DNA of 64,000 bases, taken from NCBI RefSeq assembly GCF_016827595.1, contig NZ_JAECMS010000002.1:62001-126000 (forward strand), read 5' to 3'. Below, in pieces: positions 45,309-54,244 of the stretch. Position 1 is the stretch's first letter; the number at the start of each line of letters is the position of its first letter. The DNA is from Luteirhabdus pelagi (GTDB taxonomy: Bacteria > Bacteroidota > Bacteroidia > Flavobacteriales > Flavobacteriaceae). A model generated the notes under the pieces. It made no database searches. It had not been told where the DNA came from and was given only the letters and a program-made list of their open reading frames with translations. The position numbers and the translations under genes were made by a program.

Positions 45309-46430
45309 ATGAAAAAGATTCTTATAGGGACGTTGGCGTTTGTAATACTTACCGCCTGTTCCCAAATTCAAAAGGCGACGGATGTCATTACCAATCCCAC
45401 CGCTCGTGAAGTGTATGCCCGGAACTTTTCCGAAGAAAACGTTCAATATCAACAATGGAAAACCGCCTTCGAAGCAGGGAAACGGGATAGTTTAGCAATT
45501 TCACTTCCGTATTTGGAAAGTGGTCAATACCAATATCCAAATCGAAACGCCCATAGTTACAATATCGACCTTCAAGAAGGAGAACAGCTTCAGGTGAAGG
45601 TAATGAAGGATGTGGATAGCGTGCATGTGTTTATCGATCTCTTCAAACTTTCGGAAGGTCAGCTTCAACAAAAACCACTAGCACAAGCAGAGGAAAATGA
45701 AACTCAATTAACCTTTGAAGCAAAAGAAACCGCAGCATATAAACTCATTATTCAACCCGAAATGGAGGCAAACACTCCTTTTCAAGTATCCGTTTTCACA
45801 CAACCCACCTTCGGGTTTCCGGTAGCTGGGAAGGGAAATAAAGATATTCAAAGCTATTGGGGCGCTACACGTGATGGCGGAAGAAGAAGCCACGAAGGGG
45901 TCGATATTTTTGCACCACGCGGAACGCCAGTAGTTGCCGCAACCGACGGACGTGTAAGTAGTACAGGAAATCGAGGTCTTGGCGGAAATCAGGTATGGCT
46001 TCGCGAAGGCCTATTTGGAGGTTCCTTGTATTACGCTCACCTCGACAGCATCATTGCTATAAGAGGGCAAAGGGTTAAAAAAGGAGACACGCTCGGACTT
46101 GTTGGGAACAGTGGAAATGCTCGTACCACCGCACCACATTTACATTTTGGGATCTACAAAGGATATTCAGGTGCTATCAATCCGCTACCTTTTATTGAAC
46201 AAAAAGACATCCCCAATCTAGGAGAACCATTTTCGTCAAAAGTAGCGGCGGTAACACGAAATAAAGCGGAGTTGCGCCTAGGGCCCTCCACATCTTTCAC
46301 ACAAATCGCTTCCCTTCAACAAAAAGATACCGTTGAAATATTGGGTAAAACAGGAAACTGGTTTCACATTCAACCTTCTGATTCACTCAAAGGCTTTATG
46401 CACCGTTCCCTACTGAAAGTGAGTCCTTAG
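45309..46430 (+). CDS. M23 family metallopeptidase lipoprotein
   Basis: A 373-residue lipoprotein (lipobox ILTAC, Cys17). The first 165 residues form a beta-rich domain, then a LytM/M23 domain with zinc ligands His195 and Asp199 in SHEGVDIF and the HxH pair His277/His279 in PHLHFG, plus His244 in YYAHLD, so the enzyme looks active. The last 70 residues are an SH3b-like domain (KAELRLGPSTSFTQIASL) for wall binding. It would cut peptidoglycan cross-links from the periplasmic side. It follows radA by 31 bp and may share its transcript. Confidence 0.92.
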   Translation: MKKILIGTLAFVILTACSQIQKATDVITNPTAREVYARNFSEENVQYQQWKTAFEAGKRDSLAISLPYLESGQYQYPNRNAHSYNIDLQEGEQLQVKVMKDVDSVHVFIDLFKLSEGQLQQKPLAQAEENETQLTFEAKETAAYKLIIQPEMEANTPFQVSVFTQPTFGFPVAGKGNKDIQSYWGATRDGGRRSHEGVDIFAPRGTPVVAATDGRVSSTGNRGLGGNQVWLREGLFGGSLYYAHLDSIIAIRGQRVKKGDTLGLVGNSGNARTTAPHLHFGIYKGYSGAINPLPFIEQKDIPNLGEPFSSKVAAVTRNKAELRLGPSTSFTQIASLQQKDTVEILGKTGNWFHIQPSDSLKGFMHRSLLKVSP

Positions 46431-46433
46431 AAT

Positions 46434-46479
46434 TAACGTTTCGTTAAGCGAAGGACGCAAACAGAGCGTGTATCTTTAG
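46434..46479 (+). promoter_or_regulatory. dyad and -7 box upstream of the acyl-CoA dehydrogenase
   Basis: TTAACG (46434-46439) and CGTTAA (46443-46448) form an inverted repeat with a 3-nt centre, 23 bp before a -7-like box TATCTTTA (46472-46479). The dyad covers the -33 region, fitting a repressor site. Confidence 0.4.
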
Positions 46480-46500
46480 GTATCAACTAAAATTGCCGCT

Positions 46501-47865
46501 ATGTCTATTTTTTCAAAAATCAAGCAAACCATAAAATTGATGAAGGACGTCGATCTGGACGCCCTCGGTAAACTTTCACAGAAAGTCGATTTACCGGAAG
46601 TAATGACCGCAGTAGGCGAATTGGATGATCGACAGCTGAAAGGCTTGATGAAAATGTTGAAAAGCCAAGGCAAAAAAGGACAACATAAACTCCCTCCTAT
46701 CGATGGCGATTTTTATGATCTAAGCTTAAAACTCACCGAACGACAGCGAAAGATACAGTTGGAGGTTCGACAGTTTATGGAAAAAGAGGTGAAGCCAATT
46801 GCCAATGAATATTGGAATCGTGCCGAATTCCCGTTTGAAATTATTCCGAAAATGGCTGAACTGGATATTTGCGGCATTGCGTATGACGGTATCGGACCAG
46901 AAGAACAAACCTTTTTGATGGAAGGAATCATTGCGATGGAGTTGGCGAGAATCGATGTGTCTATTTCCACCTTTTTCGGCGTGCATAGCGGATTGGCCAT
47001 GGGCTCGATTTATGTTTGTGGTAGTGAAGAACAGAAGCAGGAATGGTTACCGGCCATGCAGAAGATGGAAAAAATTGGCGCCTTTGGACTAACAGAACCC
47101 GATGTAGGTTCTGGAGTGGCAGGTGGTTTAGGAACGACTTGTCGAAGAGAAGGTGATGAATGGGTATTAAACGGTCAGAAGAAATGGATCGGGAATGCCA
47201 CCTTTGCTGATGTGGTAGTGATTTGGGCTACGGATGAAGATAGTGGTCGTGCCAAAGGATTTTTGGTTCGTAAAGGCACTGAAGGCTTCAAAGCCGAGAA
47301 GATGGAAAACAAAATGGCACTTCGAACGGTCCAAAATGCATTAATTACGATGAAGGACTGTCGGGTTCCTGAAAGCGACCGCCTTCAAAAATGTGAAAGC
47401 TTTAAAGACATAGCGAAAGTATTGAAAATGACACGCGCTGCTGTTGCTTGGCAGGCGGTTGGTTGTGCTAGAGGCGCCTATGAAAGTGCGTTGAAGTATA
47501 CCAAAAAACGGGAACAGTTCGGTAGGCCGATTGCTTCCTTTCAATTAATCCAAAATCATTTGGTAGAGATGGTCAGTAACCTTACGGCCATGCAAACGCT
47601 GTGTTTCCGTCTTTCAGAATTACAGGATGAAGACTTATTGACCGATGAGCATGCTTCGTTAGCGAAGGTATTTTGTAGCCTACGAACGCGCGATGTAGTA
47701 AGCCGCGCCCGTGAGGTGATGGGTGGAAACGGTATTTTACTTGAACACGATGTTGCACGTTTTGTTGCAGACGCGGAAGCGATTTACAGTTATGAAGGTA
47801 CCAAGGAAATCAACTCGTTGATTGTGGGTCGTGCTATAACAGGTTATAGTGCTTTTGTAAGCTAA
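46501..47865 (+). CDS. acyl-CoA dehydrogenase
   Basis: A 454-residue FAD-dependent acyl-CoA dehydrogenase that oxidises acyl-CoA to enoyl-CoA. The FAD/substrate region AFGLTEPDVGSGVAGGL is near 198, NGQKKWIGNATFADVVVIWA near 224, KKREQFGRPIASFQLIQ near 336, and the C-terminal SYEGTKEINSLIVGRAI carries the likely catalytic Glu. An extra 65-70 residues at the N-terminus (helical, Lys- and Leu-rich) precede the usual 385-residue core. It resembles the glutaryl-CoA dehydrogenase branch but the substrate is not certain. It ends directly against the convergent aldo/keto reductase, with no spacer. Confidence 0.92.
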   Translation: MSIFSKIKQTIKLMKDVDLDALGKLSQKVDLPEVMTAVGELDDRQLKGLMKMLKSQGKKGQHKLPPIDGDFYDLSLKLTERQRKIQLEVRQFMEKEVKPIANEYWNRAEFPFEIIPKMAELDICGIAYDGIGPEEQTFLMEGIIAMELARIDVSISTFFGVHSGLAMGSIYVCGSEEQKQEWLPAMQKMEKIGAFGLTEPDVGSGVAGGLGTTCRREGDEWVLNGQKKWIGNATFADVVVIWATDEDSGRAKGFLVRKGTEGFKAEKMENKMALRTVQNALITMKDCRVPESDRLQKCESFKDIAKVLKMTRAAVAWQAVGCARGAYESALKYTKKREQFGRPIASFQLIQNHLVEMVSNLTAMQTLCFRLSELQDEDLLTDEHASLAKVFCSLRTRDVVSRAREVMGGNGILLEHDVARFVADAEAIYSYEGTKEINSLIVGRAITGYSAFVS

Positions 47866-48903
47866 TCAAGGTGCCGGATTCGGTTGTTCTCGATGAATCG
47901 CCTCAATTTTTCGTAGGATTTCTGGTGAAAGCGTCACCATTGCACTGTTGATATTTTCCTCCAATTGTTGAAGATTGGTAGCACCGATGATGGTGGAAGA
48001 AACGAAGGGCTGCTGATTTACAAATGCCAATGCTAATTGAGTGAGTGAAAGATCATATTCTGAAGCAAGCTGATGATACGCTTTCGTAGCCTTCCGACTC
48101 GCGTCGCTGCTGTATCGTTGATAGCTTGGGAACAATGTTACTCTCGATTTTTCCGGCTTCGCGTTGTTTAGATATTTACCCGTCAATACTCCAAAAGCTA
48201 ACGGTGAATACGCCAAATACCCGTAGTTTTCTTTTTCCAACACTTCGGTTAAGGCAATTTCATCACGACGATTTAGTAGGTTATACGCGTTTTGGATGGT
48301 CGCCATTTTTAGTCCGTCTTTTTTCGCTATTTCCGCATACTTCATCGCTCCCCATGGGGTTTCATTACTCAATCCCACATATCGAATTTTACCAGCCTTC
48401 ACGAATTCCTGTAACGCATCCAACACTACTTCGAAATTCTCCTCCCACTCCGCATTTCTTCCGTAGGAATACTCTCGAATGCCAAACACATTCACATGGC
48501 GTTCGGGCCAATGCAATTGGTACAGATCCAAATAATCGGTTTGCAATCGTTTAAGGCTGTCATGTAGTGCTTTTTCGATGGAAGCTTTGCTAAAGTCGAG
48601 CGGATTTCGAATATGGCTCATCTTCCGATTGGGACCTGCAATTTTTGAAGCCAAAACGATATCCTTTCGTTTTCCCGTCTGTTTCAGCCAAGAGCCGATA
48701 TAGGATTCGGTTCGGCCTTGCGTTTCAGGATTTGCAGGAATGGGATACATTTCGGCCGTATCGATAAAGTTTGCATCATTTTCAATCGCATAATTCAATT
48801 GCTCATGCGCTTCCACTTCGGAGTTCTGTTCACCCCAAGTCATTGTGCCAAGGCAAATTTCACTTACAGATAAATCGGTATTTGGCAAAAGGGAATGCTT
48901 CAT
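47866..48903 (-). CDS. aldo/keto reductase, Tas-like
   Basis: A 345-residue NADP(H)-dependent aldo/keto reductase. GTMTWGEQNSEVEAHEQL, FIDTAEMYPIPANPETQGRTE (with the catalytic Asp and Tyr), LASKIAGPNR (catalytic Lys) and LDLYQLHWPERHVN (catalytic His) follow the Escherichia coli Tas protein closely. Its physiological substrate is not known. The ATG follows the stop of the OmpA-like gene directly, so it is the last gene of an xth-ompA-like-akr operon. Confidence 0.93.
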   Translation of the reverse strand: MKHSLLPNTDLSVSEICLGTMTWGEQNSEVEAHEQLNYAIENDANFIDTAEMYPIPANPETQGRTESYIGSWLKQTGKRKDIVLASKIAGPNRKMSHIRNPLDFSKASIEKALHDSLKRLQTDYLDLYQLHWPERHVNVFGIREYSYGRNAEWEENFEVVLDALQEFVKAGKIRYVGLSNETPWGAMKYAEIAKKDGLKMATIQNAYNLLNRRDEIALTEVLEKENYGYLAYSPLAFGVLTGKYLNNAKPEKSRVTLFPSYQRYSSDASRKATKAYHQLASEYDLSLTQLALAFVNQQPFVSSTIIGATNLQQLEENINSAMVTLSPEILRKIEAIHREQPNPAP

Positions 48904-49854
48904 CTACATCTCGTTCAAGAGTTTGGAAATCTCATCCAGTTTGGGTGTTAAAATCACTTCTATTCGACGGTTCTTTGCCCGACCTTCCGAAGTACTATTC
49001 GTCGCTACCGGAGCGTATTCTCCTCGTCCCGCCGCGGTAAGATTATCCTTCGGAATACCCGAATTTTGTGTTAGCAGCGTTACAATGGCGGTTGCACGTT
49101 TTGTTGAAAGATCCCAATTATCCTGTAGCGGACCATTGCCACCATACGGAACATTATCGGTATGGCCTTCAATTAGGACGGCAATTTCAGGGTTTTGCGC
49201 CAAAACACCCCCCAATTGCTGTACTGCTTCGCGACCGCGACTGTTTACCGACCAACTCCCGCTATCGAACAATAATTTGTTCTCCATAGAAACATATACT
49301 TTTCCATCGCGTTGTTCGACGGTAAGGCCATTGCCTTCAAAATTCGTAAGCGCTGCGGAAATGGCATCCTTCAAATTTCGCATCTTGGCATCTTTGGCAG
49401 CGATAATTCCTTCCAACTCGTCCACACGTTGGGAACGGGATGCTAATTCCTTTTGTAATTGTTCCAATCGAGCTGCTTCAGCATTTAACGCCTTTTCCTT
49501 TTCTTCCAACTGCTTCAGCAAATTGCGGTTACGTTCCAAGTTTTCGGTCAAGGCTGAAGAGCTATTCTCCTCTAATGCATCGTAAGAAGTTTTCAGTCGA
49601 TCGTAATTACTTTCGCAGGCCGACAATTCCATCTCCAATCGACTTTTTTCACCTTTTAAGGTTTCAATTTCGTCTCGAAGATAATCGGCAGAATATGTTT
49701 TACCGCTACTATCGGCATTATCGAGTTGCGCCATCAAACTTTCGTTTTCAGCTTTTAGGGCATCGTACCGGTCTTGTAAATCTTCGTGAATCTTTGAGGA
49801 TACACAAGAGGTAAAAAAAGCTACGCTTATAAGTAAGATGAAGGGTTTTTTCAT
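48904..49854 (-). CDS. OmpA family lipoprotein with coiled coil
   Basis: A 316-residue lipoprotein (lipobox FFTSC). Residues about 25-165 form a long coiled coil of Glu, Leu, Lys and Arg heptads, and the C-terminal 130 residues are an OmpA-like peptidoglycan-binding domain (LLFDSGSWSVNSRGREAVQQL; IEGHTDNVPYGGNG; NWDLSTKRATAIVTLL; GRGEYAP). It would tether the outer membrane to the wall, similar in plan to MotB-like or Pal-like lipoproteins. The ATG at 49854 starts the signal peptide; an upstream in-frame start overlaps the previous gene. Confidence 0.92.
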   Translation of the reverse strand: MKKPFILLISVAFFTSCVSSKIHEDLQDRYDALKAENESLMAQLDNADSSGKTYSADYLRDEIETLKGEKSRLEMELSACESNYDRLKTSYDALEENSSSALTENLERNRNLLKQLEEKEKALNAEAARLEQLQKELASRSQRVDELEGIIAAKDAKMRNLKDAISAALTNFEGNGLTVEQRDGKVYVSMENKLLFDSGSWSVNSRGREAVQQLGGVLAQNPEIAVLIEGHTDNVPYGGNGPLQDNWDLSTKRATAIVTLLTQNSGIPKDNLTAAGRGEYAPVATNSTSEGRAKNRRIEVILTPKLDEISKLLNEM

Positions 49855-49864
49855 GGCATAAGTT

Positions 49865-50629
49865 TTATAGGTCAAGTTCTACCAACAGCGGACAGTGGTC
49901 GCTGTGTTTGGCTTCTGGCAATATAACGGCTCGTTTCAGTTTTTCTTGTAGAGGTTCCGAAACCATATTGTAATCGATGCGCCACCCTTTGTTGTTATTT
50001 CGGGCATTGGCGCGGTAGCTCCACCATGTATACTGATGTGGATCTTTATTGAAATGGCGAAAACTATCGATAAAGCCACTATCGATAAATTGTCCCAACC
50101 ATTCACGTTCGACTGGTAGAAAACCTGAAACGTTTTTATTGCGAACCGGATCATGGATATCGATGGGTTTGTGACATATATTATAATCGCCGCTGATGAC
50201 TAGATTAGGAATGAACTTTTTCAACTCATTCACATATAGTTGAAAGTCGTCCATAAAGGTCAACTTATGGTCCAATCGCTGAATGTTGGTGCCACTTGGT
50301 AAATACAGGCTCATAATTGAAACACCCTCAAAATCGGCCCGCAGGTTTCGTCCCTCCGCATCCATATAATCGATACCGGTCCCGTATTCCACATGTTTGG
50401 GTTTCTTTTTTGAAAGAATTGCCACACCGCTGTAGCCCTTTTTCTGGGCACTAAACCAATAATGATAGGGATAGCCGGCTGCTTCAATGGCTTCGGTATC
50501 TACCTGTTCTTTCATCGCCTTTGTTTCCTGAAGGCAGATTACATCTGGGTTTGCCTGTTGTAACCATTCCAAAAATCCCTTTCGCATGGCGGCACGAATT
50601 CCGTTTACGTTATAGGAAAGTATTTTCAA
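49865..50629 (-). CDS. xth: exodeoxyribonuclease III
   Basis: A 254-residue ExoIII/AP endonuclease for base excision repair. Motifs: ISYNVNGIRAA-like start, LQETKA with the metal Glu near 34, GDYNICHKPIDIHDP near 148, and the C-terminal HSDHCPLLVEL with the catalytic His. The frame is open to a GTG at 50692, but I placed the start at TTG 50629 (MKILSYNVNGIRAAM), which gives the family's normal N-terminus and length; no ATG is available. It opens an operon with the OmpA-like lipoprotein and aldo/keto reductase. Confidence 0.93.
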   Translation of the reverse strand: MKILSYNVNGIRAAMRKGFLEWLQQANPDVICLQETKAMKEQVDTEAIEAAGYPYHYWFSAQKKGYSGVAILSKKKPKHVEYGTGIDYMDAEGRNLRADFEGVSIMSLYLPSGTNIQRLDHKLTFMDDFQLYVNELKKFIPNLVISGDYNICHKPIDIHDPVRNKNVSGFLPVEREWLGQFIDSGFIDSFRHFNKDPHQYTWWSYRANARNNNKGWRIDYNMVSEPLQEKLKRAVILPEAKHSDHCPLLVELDL

Positions 50630-50754
50630 ACCAATTGAATTTTTTAGTTCTCGGCTAAAGTACGGAAGATTGTTTTTTCTGTCCACCCCCACTTTGAAAG
50701 GTTTTCAAGAATTAGTCCACAAAATAAATCGCATTGTTGTAAGTTGTATAGTTG

Positions 50755-53700
50755 ATGAAAGTATGGCCCTTACTTTTTGCTTTGTGTATTGGAAGCATAG
50801 CCTTGGCACAGGAGATACCTTCGAACGAACGATCGATTCGTGTTCCTGTTTCCGATAGCATTGTATTGGATTCAGTTTCCCTGAATCCTGACCGCTTCCG
50901 AATTCTGGATCGACAGGGAAAGGTGATCGACACCTCCTTGTACCGTGTCGATTTTCAACGGGCGTTGCTATACTTTACAGAGGAAACAACAACGTCGGAA
51001 GATTCCATTACGGTAGAATACCTCCGATATCCCGACTTCTTGACACGCGATTATTTTGAGTTCGATCCTTCCCAAATTGTTGAGAACACGGGTGCAATCG
51101 AGCGATTATACGCTTTGGATGAACCTTCGGGCCAAGAGCCTATTATACCGTTCGATGGGTTAAATACCTCGGGGAGTATTTCTAGGGGGATCACGATCGG
51201 AAATAATCAGAATGTGGTAGTGAACTCGCAGTTGGATTTACAAATAACGGGGAAGTTAAGCGATAAGGTAGGAATTCGAGCCTCGATTCAGGATGCCAAT
51301 ATCCCGAATCAGGAGGGTGGTTATTCCCAAAATTTAGATGAATTTGACCAAATCTTTCTCGAACTGTTCGGTGACAATTGGAAGATACGTGCCGGGGATG
51401 TCGATTTACAGAATAATGACAGCTATTTTGCGCGGTTTACCAAAAAGGTGCAGGGAATTTCCCTAGGTGGCACTATGACGCATGAAAATGGCTCGCAGAC
51501 CTCAGCATTTGCTTCGGGTGCCTTGGTTAGAGGTGTATTTCAGCGAAGTCAGTTTCAGGGCGAAGAAGGAAATCAAGGGCCGTATAAATTGGTCGGACCC
51601 AACGGTGAATTGTTTATTCTGATCGTTTCAGGAAGTGAACGGGTGTATGTAAACGGACTGTTATTAGAACGCGGGGAGAATAATGATTATGTCATCGATT
51701 ACAATGCGGGTGAAATTCGCTTCAATCCTACCTATCCTATAACTTCCAATATGCGAATCGTGGTGGAATATCAATACACCGATAGGAATTATACGCGCTT
51801 TATCGGCTATGGCGGTGCCGAACATAGGTCGGAAAAGCTTCAAATTGGTACCTATGTCTATTCTGAAAGCGATGCAAAGAACCAACCACTTCAACAGAAC
51901 CTCTCGGAAGAGCAGGTTGAAATTTTGAGTAATGCAGGTGATGACCAAGATGAAATGACGGCTCCATCGGCGGTACCTACGACCTTTTCAGAAAATAAAA
52001 TTTTATACAGGAAGGAAATCTTGAATGGGGAAGAGATCTTTGTGTATTCGAACAATCCTGAAGATGAACTATTTACGGTTCGCTTCACTTTGGTTGGCGA
52101 CAATCAAGGGGATTATATTATAAGTGAAACGGGTGCCATAAACCGAATTTTTGAATATGTGGCTCCGGTCGGTGGTGTTCCACAGGGAAATTACGCTCCG
52201 ATTATTCCGTTGAATGCTCCTACGAAGCTACAGATTGCTGGTGTAAATGGTCGTTATACTCCCACCGAAAAAACGGACGTGGCTTTTGAAGTCGCCGGAA
52301 GCCGGAATGACCTGAATTTATTTTCGAATTTAGATGATGCCAATAATGATGGCTTTGCAGGCCGCTTGGCCGCAAAGCAACAACTCTTGAAAACGGCAGA
52401 TACTTTAGTGGTGAATGCCTTCGCGACGGGGGATTTTATTCAACGTGATTTTAGGACAATCGAGCGCTTATACAATATTGAATTCAATCGGGACTGGAAC
52501 CTTACGAACCCAATGGGCAATCAACAGTATATTACGGCAGGATTTGAAATAGCCGATCCCGATGTTGGCGGTGGGCGCTACGAGTTTCAACATTTGGGAT
52601 ATTCTGATAATTTTAGTGGCGTACGACATGTTATTTCTTCGGCTATTAAGATGAAAAAACTCACCAACACATTGCAGGCCAGTGTATTGAATAGCAAAAG
52701 CGATTCGCTGGACACTGAGTTTAGTCGATTATACAATGTGACGGCCTATTCTTTTGATAAGGCTTGGATTGGTGGAAAGCTTGGGTTAGAGGAGAATAAG
52801 GTATTAATCAAGGAAACAGAGCAATTAGATCCAATTAGCCAACGGCTTCAATCGTATGAAGTATTTGCAGGTATCGGCGACAGCACCGATGTGTATGTAA
52901 CGGCAGGGTATCGACAGCAGATTAATGACAGTGTTCGAGAGGGTGCTTTGGAACGCGCCAACAGGGCGCGGACTATTTATGCACGTTCGAAGATCATTCA
53001 ATCCAAGACCTCACAACTGTCGGTGTTTGCGAATTATCGGGAAGTGGAATATGCAAATCGGGTGGACAGTTTGGGAAATAACTTGCGGCAGACGGAAAAA
53101 TCCTTGAATTCAAGAATTTTGTACAACCAATCGCTATTTCAAAATGCGATCCGATTTAATACTGCATTGGAATCTAGCAATGGAGTAGTACCCCAACAGG
53201 AATTCACCTATGTAGAAACCGAGCCTGGACAGGGTATTTATACATGGAACGATTACAACAATAACGGAATTCAGGAATTAGAGGAATTTGAAATCGCCCA
53301 ATTTCAAGATCAGGCGGAGTATGTTCGGGTATTATTGCCGAACCAGATTTTTATCAAAACGCGACAGAATAAATTTAGTCAGATCTTAACCCTAAACCCT
53401 CAACAATGGTCGCAAAAAGAAGGCTTCTTAAAGCTATTGTCAAAATTTTATAATCAGACCTCTTATGTTATTGATCGTAGGGTTCGGCGAAATGACGATG
53501 GTTTCAATTTGAATCCGTTTAAGGATGGTGGAGACGATCAATTGGGGTTGACCTTGAATTTTAGAAATGCGTTGTTCTTCAACAGAGGGAAACAGCAGTA
53601 TACGACTAGCTATACATTTGTTTCAACATCGAATGACAACTTATTATCGGTTGGGCTTCAGTCTTCAGAATTACAGAGTCATCAGTTGAAATTCAACCAT

Positions 53701-54192
53701 AAAATATGGGAAAGTTGGTTGTTGAACTTCAACGGTGCCTTAGGCATTAATGAAAGCACCTCGCAGAACTTTCCAGGCAGAAATTTCAAATTGGATACGT
53801 ATGAGTTTCAACCAAAAGTGTCGTATTTGTTGAATCCGCAAACAAGGTTTGACGCTTTTTATCAGTTTGGCAACAAGAATAACGCTTTGGGAGCGGAAGA
53901 ATCCTTGGATCAACAAAAAGCCGGCCTGGCCTTTGCGTATGCGAATGCTGCGAAAATCTCAATTAATGGGGAATTCACCTTTATTCAAAATGAATTTTCA
54001 GGAAGTGCCTTTTCGCCAGTGGCCTATCAGATGTTGGAAGGTTTGCAGCCAGGTACAAATTTTACCTGGCAACTATTATTTCAAAAACGAATTACGAAGT
54101 ATTTAGATGCCAACCTTTCCTATTTCGGAAGGAAGAGCGAAACCAGTAAGGCGGTTCATACAGGTAGTGTTCAGCTACGGGCATTCTTTTAA
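50755..54192 (+). CDS. very large predicted outer membrane protein, uncharacterised
   Basis: A 1145-residue protein with a signal peptide (MKVWPLLFALCIGSIALAQ). I do not recognise a named family. The first 350 residues look like beta-sandwich repeats (FRILDRQGKVIDTSLYRVD; ITVEYLRYPDFLTRDYFEFD) and then DLQITGKLSDKVGIRASIQDANIPNQ, a motif also seen in SprA-like and other Bacteroidota outer membrane proteins. The remaining 750 residues alternate aromatic and polar residues, include EF-hand-like NDYNNNGIQELEEFE near 845 (DxNxNGxxExxE, calcium-loop-like) and end in a Phe (SVQLRAFF), the signature of a C-terminal barrel strand. It is monocistronic and followed by a bidirectional terminator. Confidence 0.75.
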   Translation: MKVWPLLFALCIGSIALAQEIPSNERSIRVPVSDSIVLDSVSLNPDRFRILDRQGKVIDTSLYRVDFQRALLYFTEETTTSEDSITVEYLRYPDFLTRDYFEFDPSQIVENTGAIERLYALDEPSGQEPIIPFDGLNTSGSISRGITIGNNQNVVVNSQLDLQITGKLSDKVGIRASIQDANIPNQEGGYSQNLDEFDQIFLELFGDNWKIRAGDVDLQNNDSYFARFTKKVQGISLGGTMTHENGSQTSAFASGALVRGVFQRSQFQGEEGNQGPYKLVGPNGELFILIVSGSERVYVNGLLLERGENNDYVIDYNAGEIRFNPTYPITSNMRIVVEYQYTDRNYTRFIGYGGAEHRSEKLQIGTYVYSESDAKNQPLQQNLSEEQVEILSNAGDDQDEMTAPSAVPTTFSENKILYRKEILNGEEIFVYSNNPEDELFTVRFTLVGDNQGDYIISETGAINRIFEYVAPVGGVPQGNYAPIIPLNAPTKLQIAGVNGRYTPTEKTDVAFEVAGSRNDLNLFSNLDDANNDGFAGRLAAKQQLLKTADTLVVNAFATGDFIQRDFRTIERLYNIEFNRDWNLTNPMGNQQYITAGFEIADPDVGGGRYEFQHLGYSDNFSGVRHVISSAIKMKKLTNTLQASVLNSKSDSLDTEFSRLYNVTAYSFDKAWIGGKLGLEENKVLIKETEQLDPISQRLQSYEVFAGIGDSTDVYVTAGYRQQINDSVREGALERANRARTIYARSKIIQSKTSQLSVFANYREVEYANRVDSLGNNLRQTEKSLNSRILYNQSLFQNAIRFNTALESSNGVVPQQEFTYVETEPGQGIYTWNDYNNNGIQELEEFEIAQFQDQAEYVRVLLPNQIFIKTRQNKFSQILTLNPQQWSQKEGFLKLLSKFYNQTSYVIDRRVRRNDDGFNLNPFKDGGDDQLGLTLNFRNALFFNRGKQQYTTSYTFVSTSNDNLLSVGLQSSELQSHQLKFNHKIWESWLLNFNGALGINESTSQNFPGRNFKLDTYEFQPKVSYLLNPQTRFDAFYQFGNKNNALGAEESLDQQKAGLAFAYANAAKISINGEFTFIQNEFSGSAFSPVAYQMLEGLQPGTNFTWQLLFQKRITKYLDANLSYFGRKSETSKAVHTGSVQLRAFF

Positions 54193-54196
54193 AATA

Positions 54197-54224
54197 AAAA
54201 AGCTCCCTAGAAAGGGAGCTTTTC
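54197..54224. terminator. bidirectional terminator at 54.2 kb
   Basis: AGCTCCCT (54201-54208), loop AGAA, AGGGAGCT (54213-54220), with A and T flanks on both sides. It serves the plus-strand gene at 50755 and the minus-strand gene that ends at 54245. Confidence 0.9.
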
Positions 54225-54244
54225 AATTAGAAGATTCAAAAATA

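Noticed and set aside
48845-49585. Open frame (246 codons) on the plus strand across the OmpA-like gene
   Set aside because: Shadow of the coiled-coil coding region; Ser/Phe/Arg-rich, overlapping a certain gene.
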